Below, one piece after another: positions 1 through 5,066 of a DNA stretch of 9,145 nucleotides; position 1 is the stretch's first letter, and each line of letters begins with the position of its first letter. The notes under the pieces are model-generated. The model made no database searches and was not told the origin of the DNA. It saw nothing but the letters and a program-made list of their open reading frames with translations. Both the position numbers and the translations under genes were made by a program. Source of the DNA: Clostridiales bacterium UBA1770 (GTDB lineage Bacteria; Bacillota; Clostridia; Oscillospirales; CAG-272). The stretch lies in the NCBI GenBank assembly GCA_002315325.1, contig DCGU01000029.1, forward strand, positions 1 to 9,145, read 5' to 3'.

Positions 1-23
1 TGAACCCTTTGTCAGCAGGCTGA

Positions 24-53
24 GGGCACCGAATTTCGGTGCCCTGTTTGTAT
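24..53 (+). terminator. Intrinsic terminator of the upstream transcription unit
   Basis: GGGCACCG at 24-31 pairs with CGGTGCCC at 37-44 around an AATTT loop, and the plus strand continues with the T-rich TGTTTGTATT. The stem is perfect but the T tract is interrupted, so strength is probably moderate. It most likely ends a plus-strand gene lying to the left; in-frame stop codons occur at 1-3 (first frame) and 21-23 (third frame), either of which could be that gene's stop. Read on the minus strand the hairpin is followed by TCAGCC with no T tract, so it is a poor terminator for the converging lipoprotein gene. Confidence 0.65.
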
Positions 54-76
54 TCAAAAGGTATTGACAGAACGGC

Positions 77-625
77 TTATTCGGAATCGGATAGGATGCC
101 GGACAGGTCGATGGTTTGCTGTGCCGACGTCGACAGCATCACGCCAGATTTGCCGTTATAGGATACGTTTTTTTGCAGCAGAGAAGGGCGAATCAGTTCT
201 GTTTTCAAATAGTAAACAACGTCCTCTTCACGTACCTCGTCACCGCTTTGGAAATCGATGAAAGCGTCGTATTGCTTGTAATCGTAGGTGATAATCTTGG
301 CGTTGATACTGACGTTTTTGTTGACGTGCGGCAAGTAGAATAAATAGACGCTTGTCATGGTTGCTTCGTCATAGGAAAGCAGCGAATAAATTTTAATGCT
401 TTCAACGTTGTTTTCGCGACAGTTCTTCAACCAATCGGAAACGGATTTATCACTGTCAAAAGCAGACGCCGGAATAAACGCCAATTCGCCGAGTTCATAC
501 GTCTTGGCTTCTTTGGGTTCTTCTTCGTCAGGGAAATCATTGCATGCCGTCAAAAGAGAGCAGGCAGCGAATACTGCCAAAAACAGGCAGACCGCTCTTG
601 TGAAAAAACGTGCTTTTGCTGTCAT
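77..625 (-). CDS. Small secreted lipoprotein of unknown function
   Basis: This encodes a 182-residue protein that I cannot assign to a family. Residues 4-10 are basic (Lys-Ala-Arg...Arg), residues 11-25 are hydrophobic, and Leu-Thr-Ala-Cys at 25-28 is a good lipobox, so signal peptidase II should cleave before Cys28 and leave a lipid-anchored protein on the outer face of the membrane. An acidic linker (Asp-Glu-Glu-Glu around 33-36) follows. The rest is a single soluble domain rich in Tyr, Asp and beta-prone segments, with no further membrane helix and no catalytic motif that I recognise. The start is fixed by AAGGAG at 639-634, 8 nt from the ATG, and by a consensus promoter 34 nt upstream. 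It is monocistronic as far as the window shows. It could be an accessory binding protein or an envelope stress protein, but nothing in the sequence decides this. Confidence 0.82.
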   Translation of the reverse strand: MTAKARFFTRAVCLFLAVFAACSLLTACNDFPDEEEPKEAKTYELGELAFIPASAFDSDKSVSDWLKNCRENNVESIKIYSLLSYDEATMTSVYLFYLPHVNKNVSINAKIITYDYKQYDAFIDFQSGDEVREEDVVYYLKTELIRPSLLQKNVSYNGKSGVMLSTSAQQTIDLSGILSDSE

Positions 626-658
626 TTCGGAGTCTCCTTGGTCTTTATTATCGTATCC

Positions 659-687
659 ATTATAATTTCTTTCGGTATTGTTGTCAA
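659..687 (-). promoter_or_regulatory. Perfect consensus sigma-A promoter of the minus-strand lipoprotein
   Basis: On the minus strand TTGACA (687-682) is followed by exactly 17 nt and TATAAT (664-659). All 12 consensus positions match. Transcription should begin near 652, giving a leader of about 27 nt that contains AAGGAG at 639-634. No operator is evident. Confidence 0.87.
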
Positions 688-736
688 CATAAAAGACGTA
701 ATATAAAAAAAGTTCACACGGACGTCACGGAAACTA

Positions 737-765
737 TTGCAATTCAAATAGATATATGATATAAT
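737..765 (+). promoter_or_regulatory. Extended -10 sigma-A promoter of rpmE
   Basis: TTGCAA at 737-742, a 17-nt spacer and TATAAT at 760-765, with the extended -10 dinucleotide TG at 757-758. Transcription should start near 772, giving a leader of about 54 nt before rpmE. It is divergent from the lipoprotein promoter, with about 50 bp between the two -35 boxes. Confidence 0.88.
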
Positions 766-771
766 AACAAT

Positions 772-825
772 ACTTTGCGGCCGATGCCAACTAACATCGG
801 ACTACTATTGAACGAGGTATGAAAA
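772..825 (+). promoter_or_regulatory. rpmE 5' leader with a hairpin; candidate bL31 autoregulatory leader
   Basis: CCGATG at 781-786 pairs with CATCGG at 795-800, leaving an 8-nt loop. The hairpin lies between the predicted transcript start and the ribosome binding site (GAGG at 814-817, 8 nt before the ATG). Ribosomal protein leaders of this size, including bL31 leaders, are known as autogenous repressor sites in several bacterial groups. That this hairpin is one is inference from its position only; the stem is just 6 bp. Confidence 0.35.
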
Positions 826-1038
826 ATGAGAACCGAAATCCAGCCCAAGTATGAAGAAACCGTTATCAGATGTGCCTGCGGTGAATGCGTAACCACCCGC
901 TCCACGAAAGTCGGTGAGATCCGCGTTGAAATTTGCTCCAAGTGCCACCCCTTCTTTACCGGTAAGCAGAAGTTCGTTGATGCCGGCGGTCGCGTGGACA
1001 AATTTAAGAAGAGACTGGAAGCAGTCAAGGCAAACTGA
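826..1038 (+). CDS. rpmE: 50S ribosomal protein bL31, zinc-binding (C+) form
   Basis: This 70-residue protein is full length for bL31, which sits on the large subunit and helps bridge it to the 30S head. The zinc ligands are all present: Cys16-Ala-Cys18 and Cys37-Ser-Lys-Cys40, so it is the C+ paralogue and not the zinc-independent form made in zinc starvation. The conserved stretch His41-Pro-Phe-Phe-Thr-Gly-Lys47 and the Gly54-Gly-Arg-Val-Asp-Lys-Phe60 block are typical of the family, as is the basic C-terminus. The ATG is supported by GAGG at 814-817. The gene is monocistronic, with its own promoter at 737-765 and a strong terminator at 1073-1115. If a C-minus paralogue exists in this organism it is outside the window. 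Confidence 0.97.
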   Translation: MRTEIQPKYEETVIRCACGECVTTRSTKVGEIRVEICSKCHPFFTGKQKFVDAGGRVDKFKKRLEAVKAN

Positions 1039-1072
1039 TCGGCATCGCCGTTTTAGTACTTGCTGTCAAATT

Positions 1073-1117
1073 GGCGGTGTTAAAAAACGTCTGTTTTTTA
1101 GCACCGCCTGCTTTTGT
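1073..1117 (+). terminator. Strong intrinsic terminator after rpmE
   Basis: A 16-bp stem runs from GGCGGTGT plus TAAAAAAC (1073-1088) to GTTTTTTA plus GCACCGCC (1093-1108), with a GTCT loop and one G-U pair (1080 with 1101), followed by TGCTTTTGT. The inner half of the stem is A/T and the outer half G/C. It separates rpmE from hflX. Confidence 0.9.
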
Positions 1118-1197
1118 ATAGAACCTTTATAAATGCGTTTTTCGTTTTATACAGTTTTATTTGAATTTGAAGTCGTCGGAAAAGGGAGGATTTAACT

Positions 1198-2517
1198 GTG
1201 ACTGATAAGAACGTGTTGTCGTCTTTGCCGGGCGGGGAAAAAGTTACGCAGGCCATTCTTGTCGGTGTCGTTCTGAACGGCGATACTGCGCAGGCAGTTG
1301 ACGTCAGCCTGGATGAATTGGAGCGATTGCTGGATACGGCCGGCGGGCAAACCTACTGTCGTGTCGTACAAAATAAAGAGACACCCGATCCGCGTACCGT
1401 AATCGGCAGCGGCAAAGTGCATGAAATCCATGATTTGTGTGCCAATGCCGGTATTGATCTCGTTATATTTGATATCGATTTATCTCCGGCACAAATCCGC
1501 AATTTGGAAGACGGCATCGGAAACGACGTTCGCGTGATTGACCGCTCCATGTTGATTTTGGATATTTTTGCTTTGCATGCAACGACCGGGGAGGGAAAAC
1601 TGCAGGTTGAACTTGCACAGCTGCATTATACTGCGCCCCGTTTGATGGGGCACGGCACCGAAATGTCGCGACTCGGCGGCGGGATCGGTACACGTGGCCC
1701 CGGTGAATCAAAATTGGAATCCGACCGCCGCCACTTGGCGCGCCGTATTCAGGCTTTGGAGTCGCAGCTTGAAGAGGTACAAAAAACCAGACGTACGATG
1801 CGCGCAGCCAGGGACCGCAGCGGATTGTGCCGCGTTGCCGTCGTTGGCTATACCAATGCCGGCAAATCAACGCTTTTGAATTATCTGACAGGTGCCGGCG
1901 TTTTGGCACAGGATAAATTGTTTGCTACGCTTGATCCGACGACGCGTCAATTGGAATTGCCGTCCGGGGAGACGGTTCTTTTGACGGATACGGTAGGTTT
2001 TATTCGCAAATTGCCGCATCATTTGATTGAGGCGTTCAAATCCACGCTGGAAGAGGCTGCGCAGGCAGACGTGCTCTTGCTCGTGATTGACGCTTCCGAC
2101 AGTCAATGGCAGCCGCAGCTGCAGGTGACGCTTGACTTATTGACCGAACTCGGTGCCGGCGGTAAACCAACGCTTTACGTGTTTAACAAATGTGATTTGT
2201 GTCCCGAGCTGACCGCAGGGGAAACGCTGCCGGAAAATGACGGCGACCGCGTCTTAATTTCTGCTGCCAAGGGCGTCGGTGTTGATGAACTTCTCCAAAA
2301 ACTGACGGAAAAGATTCATGCCGATAAAAAAAGAATCACGTATTTGATTCCGAATGATAAGCAAAATCTCGTACATATTTTGTATCGTGATGCCGAGGTG
2401 TCAAACGTGGAATATTTGGATAACGGCGTTCGTTTGACTGCTGTTGTCGATGCCAAAACGGCAGGTCGGTTTGAATCGTATGACGTTACGCACGCAGCAG
2501 AGAGTGAAGGCCAATGA
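1198..2517 (+). CDS. hflX: Ribosome-associated GTPase HflX
   Basis: This 439-residue protein has the HflX layout. An N-terminal HflX domain (about 1-155) binds the ribosome. The glycine-rich linker Gly160-Gly-Gly-Ile-Gly-Thr-Arg-Gly-Pro-Gly-Glu170 follows, then a basic coiled-coil helix to about 205. The Ras-like G domain has G1 Gly217-Tyr-Thr-Asn-Ala-Gly-Lys-Ser-Thr225, G3 Asp264-Thr-Val-Gly-Phe268, G4 Asn330-Lys-Cys-Asp333 and G5 Ser355-Ala-Ala-Lys358. A short C-terminal domain ends the protein. HflX binds the 50S subunit and splits stalled or hibernating ribosomes, especially after heat or antibiotic stress. The GTG start is chosen because GGGAGG sits about 8 nt upstream. I see no convincing promoter in 1118-1197: TATAAA at 1128-1133 and TATACA at 1148-1153 lack a -35 box. 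The stop overlaps the next start as ATGA, so translation of the pair is probably coupled. Confidence 0.96.
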   Translation: MTDKNVLSSLPGGEKVTQAILVGVVLNGDTAQAVDVSLDELERLLDTAGGQTYCRVVQNKETPDPRTVIGSGKVHEIHDLCANAGIDLVIFDIDLSPAQIRNLEDGIGNDVRVIDRSMLILDIFALHATTGEGKLQVELAQLHYTAPRLMGHGTEMSRLGGGIGTRGPGESKLESDRRHLARRIQALESQLEEVQKTRRTMRAARDRSGLCRVAVVGYTNAGKSTLLNYLTGAGVLAQDKLFATLDPTTRQLELPSGETVLLTDTVGFIRKLPHHLIEAFKSTLEEAAQADVLLLVIDASDSQWQPQLQVTLDLLTELGAGGKPTLYVFNKCDLCPELTAGETLPENDGDRVLISAAKGVGVDELLQKLTEKIHADKKRITYLIPNDKQNLVHILYRDAEVSNVEYLDNGVRLTAVVDAKTAGRFESYDVTHAAESEGQ

Positions 2518-3158
2518 TGTGCGCTGACGTTGAAAACAAAACGGTTGTCACGTTGAAGGGGGAGGGAACGGCGCGTTTTGAAGAAAAACGCTCCGTCTTT
2601 ATCGGTTATGCCATCCCGATTTCTTCGGAAGATGAAGCGCTCTCCTACGTCAAAAAAATCAAGGGGCAGTATCCCGACGCCACGCACTGCGTCTACGCGT
2701 ATTATTTGGATAACGGCATTCACTGCCGGTATTCGGATGACGGTGAACCGCAGGGGACGGCTGGAATGCCCGTGCTTGACGTGATACGTAAGAACGGCTT
2801 GACAGACGTTTGTGCCGTTGTCGTTCGTTATTTCGGCGGTACGCTTCTCGGCGCCGGCGGCCTGGTCCGTGCATACGGTGAGGCTTGCAAGTTGGCTTTG
2901 GATGCTGCCGGTTCGGCCATTTTTGTTCCTTTTGTTATTGCAGAGTTCAGCTGTTCTTATTCGGATTATGGTAAATTGTCCGTGTCGTTTCCGGCTTACG
3001 CGGCGCGCACGTTGGACGTTGCTTATGCAGACGTTGTGACGGTTGCCGTGACCATGCCGAAAGACCGATACGGCAGCTTTGCCGACGCCGTACGTGAAAT
3101 GACCGGCGGACGCACGGCGCTCCGCATTTCGGGGGAACGGCTTGACTGCGAACAATAA
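2514..3158 (+). CDS. yigZ: YigZ / IMPACT family (UPF0029) protein
   Basis: This 214-residue protein has the usual length of bacterial YigZ/YvyE proteins. The conserved block Ser74-Asp-Asp-Gly-Glu-Pro-Gln-Gly81 and the family signature ending Arg105-Tyr-Phe-Gly-Gly-Thr-Leu-Leu-Gly113, followed by Gly115-Gly and Arg119, are intact in the N-terminal domain (about 1-130). The C-terminal part matches the extent of the usual second ferredoxin-like (DUF1949) domain. The eukaryotic relative IMPACT regulates Gcn2 in translational stress; the bacterial role is unsettled, and a nucleic-acid or ribosome link is inferred from fold and from its pairing with hflX here. The start is ATGATG: the first ATG (2514) overlaps the hflX stop, but GAAGG at 2506-2510 is only 3 nt from it and 6 nt from the second ATG at 2517, so 2517 may be the real start. 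Downstream a terminator overlaps the stop codon. Confidence 0.93.
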   Translation: MMCADVENKTVVTLKGEGTARFEEKRSVFIGYAIPISSEDEALSYVKKIKGQYPDATHCVYAYYLDNGIHCRYSDDGEPQGTAGMPVLDVIRKNGLTDVCAVVVRYFGGTLLGAGGLVRAYGEACKLALDAAGSAIFVPFVIAEFSCSYSDYGKLSVSFPAYAARTLDVAYADVVTVAVTMPKDRYGSFADAVREMTGGRTALRISGERLDCEQ

Positions 3159-3178
3159 GCCGTTTTAATTATTTTTTC
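3136..3178 (+). terminator. Intrinsic terminator overlapping the end of yigZ
   Basis: AACGGCTT at 3136-3143 pairs with AAGCCGTT at 3157-3164 around a 13-nt loop, followed by TTAATTATTTTTTC. The left arm codes for yigZ residues and the TAA stop (3156-3158) lies at the foot of the right arm. The 8-bp stem and long T-rich tail make termination plausible but the large loop lowers confidence. It closes the hflX-yigZ unit and implies a separate promoter for dnaG. Confidence 0.68.
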
Positions 3179-3180
3179 TT

Positions 3181-3210
3181 TGCGTATATTTATAATAATC
3201 TGCGTATATT
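3181..3210 (+). repeat. Direct repeat TGCGTATATT, two copies 20 bp apart, in the putative dnaG promoter region
   Basis: The decamer TGCGTATATT occurs at 3181-3190 and again at 3201-3210, so the copies face the same side of the helix two turns apart. TATAATAATC lies between them, and TATAAT at 3191-3196 is the best -10 candidate for the dnaG-rpoD operon, though no good -35 box stands 16-18 nt upstream. The repeat could be an activator or repressor site, or just AT-rich chance similarity. Confidence 0.45.
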
Positions 3211-3241
3211 ATTTGTTGATTCATTTTTATGGGAGGCCGAT

Positions 3242-5035
3242 TTGATTCCGCGTGAGTTTATTGAAGAAATTAAATATCGTAATGACATCGTGGACGTGAT
3301 CGGTTCCTATGTCACGCTGAAACGTGCCGGTACGAATTCTAACGGCTTGTGCCCGTTTCACAGTGAGAAAACGCCCTCTTTCACCGTATTTCCCAAAACA
3401 GCCAGCTTTTACTGTTTCGGCTGCGGAGCAGGCGGAGAAGTCATCTCTTTCATTGAAAAAGCGGAAAACGTAAACTACCCCGACGCGGTGGAACTGCTTG
3501 CCAAGCGGGTTGGATTGACGGTTCCGCAGGATGCGTCCGCCAGGCGCGATAATGAGGTCAGCCGAAAACGGGTTTTGGAAATGAACGTGGAGGCGGCAAA
3601 ATATTTTCGTACCTGTTTGTTCGATCCGAACGTTGGGGCACCCGGTATGGCGTATCTTTCCGAAAAGCGCCGTTTGTCAGCGGCGACAATCAAACGCTTC
3701 GGACTTGGATTTGCACCGGATAATTTCGGCGGTTTGATTACCCATTTGTCTTCTCTCGGCTATACCGAGGAGGAAATGATTCAGGGGTATCTTGCCAAAC
3801 GTCACGAAAAGACGAATCGGCTGTACGCCTTGTTCCGCAATCGTGTGATGTATCCGATTTTTGATACGGCAATGAATATTGTCGCTTTCGGCGGGCGTGT
3901 TATGGACGATTCAAAACCGAAATATTTGAATAGCTCGGATACACCGGGGTTCAAAAAAAGTAAACAATTATTTGCACTGAATTATGCCAAAGACAGTCCC
4001 GAAACGCCCGAGTATATGATTTTGTGCGAAGGGTATATGGACGTAATCGCACTGCACGCTGCAGGATTTGAAAATGCGGTTGCCACGCTCGGTACCGCGA
4101 TTACCGGGGATCAGGCGCGAATATTTGCAAAATATACGAAGAAGGTCATTATCTCGTACGACAGCGATGACGCGGGGCAAAATGCGGCCAAAAAAGCTAT
4201 GCGGCTTCTAAACGAGGCTGGCCTTGACGTCCGCGTGTTACGTATGAACGGAGCAAAAGACCCCGACGAGTTTATTAAAACGTTTGGCCCGGAGAAATTC
4301 AGACAGGTTTTAGACAGCAGTCAAAGCGGCTTTCATTATCAAATGGATACCGTTCTCCTGCAGCACCCGTTGGATACGCCGGAGGACAAAATAAAAGCGG
4401 CCGATGAAATATGTGCCGTTATTGCAGGGTACAGAACGCCGGTTGAGCGGGAAATCTACACGGGTGAGGCTGCTAAAAGGTTAGAGCTTTCCGCCGACGT
4501 CATTAAGAACAGCGTCAACATGTACGTCAAACGCAAGTTGAACGAAGAAAAGAGACAGGAAGAACACAATGCCCTGAATACGGTCCATGGTTTTGGGGAC
4601 CGCGTAAATCTCGAGGCCGCTACGCATTTGACGGCGGCTGCGGCAGAAGAGGCCATTTTGGGATTCTTACTGTTGGACGAAGCGTATCGCGATTTCGTTG
4701 ACACACAAAAAGTTAACTTGACAGCCGATGATTTTGTGACGTCGTTCGGGCGGCGTGTGTTTGAAGAGGTTATGCGGCAGCACAACGAGGGCGGTTTTTT
4801 ATATTCAGCCATGGGTGAAACGTTTTCTGTGGATGAAATGGCCCGCGTGGAAAAGATGCTGCACGAACGCGATGATTTAAATAATTCAAACGATGCGTTT
4901 CGCAGTTACGTGGATTGCCTGAAACAGGAAAACCTTGCGAAGGACAAACTCGGGAACGATGACGTAGCGCAAAACATTGCATTCCTGCGGCAGCAGGCAC
5001 AGGATAGAAAAAACAAACGCAGCGGCAATAAATGA
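3242..5035 (+). CDS. dnaG: DNA primase DnaG
   Basis: This 597-residue protein is a full-length bacterial primase, which makes RNA primers for lagging-strand and origin synthesis and works with the DnaB helicase. The N-terminal CHC2 zinc ribbon has Cys37, His40, Cys58 and Cys61. The catalytic core follows, with the TOPRIM motifs Glu263-Gly-Tyr-Met-Asp267 and Asp307-Ser-Asp-Asp-Ala-Gly312, whose acidic residues bind the metal ions. A helical C-terminal region (about 450-597, starting near the alanine-rich stretch around 460-472) fits the helicase-binding domain. The TTG start is supported by GGGAGG at 3231-3236 with a 5-nt spacer and by the conserved N-terminus starting Ile-Pro-Arg-Glu-Phe-Ile. 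It is the first gene of a dnaG-rpoD operon, 31 nt before rpoD. The rpsU gene found upstream in the enterobacterial version is absent. Confidence 0.97.
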   Translation: MIPREFIEEIKYRNDIVDVIGSYVTLKRAGTNSNGLCPFHSEKTPSFTVFPKTASFYCFGCGAGGEVISFIEKAENVNYPDAVELLAKRVGLTVPQDASARRDNEVSRKRVLEMNVEAAKYFRTCLFDPNVGAPGMAYLSEKRRLSAATIKRFGLGFAPDNFGGLITHLSSLGYTEEEMIQGYLAKRHEKTNRLYALFRNRVMYPIFDTAMNIVAFGGRVMDDSKPKYLNSSDTPGFKKSKQLFALNYAKDSPETPEYMILCEGYMDVIALHAAGFENAVATLGTAITGDQARIFAKYTKKVIISYDSDDAGQNAAKKAMRLLNEAGLDVRVLRMNGAKDPDEFIKTFGPEKFRQVLDSSQSGFHYQMDTVLLQHPLDTPEDKIKAADEICAVIAGYRTPVEREIYTGEAAKRLELSADVIKNSVNMYVKRKLNEEKRQEEHNALNTVHGFGDRVNLEAATHLTAAAAEEAILGFLLLDEAYRDFVDTQKVNLTADDFVTSFGRRVFEEVMRQHNEGGFLYSAMGETFSVDEMARVEKMLHERDDLNNSNDAFRSYVDCLKQENLAKDKLGNDDVAQNIAFLRQQAQDRKNKRSGNK

Positions 5036-5066
5036 TTTGGATTTTAAGAATAGGAGAAATACTACG

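Noticed and set aside
24..44. The hairpin as a terminator for the minus-strand lipoprotein gene
   Set aside because: On the minus strand it is followed by a GC-containing stretch with no T run, so it is assigned to the plus strand.
1118..1197. Promoter for hflX from TATAAA (1128-1133) or TATACA (1148-1153)
   Set aside because: Neither has a -35-like hexamer at 16-18 nt upstream; the transcript start of hflX stays unknown.
2316..3155. A 279-codon minus-strand open frame opposite hflX and yigZ
   Set aside because: It spans the junction of two conserved genes on the other strand and its translation has no recognisable motif; it is a codon-bias shadow.
4977..5066. Upstream ATG extending rpoD by 30 residues
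   Set aside because: It lies inside dnaG, overlaps it by 59 nt, and encodes a basic stretch unlike the acidic start; ATG 5067 has a good ribosome binding site.
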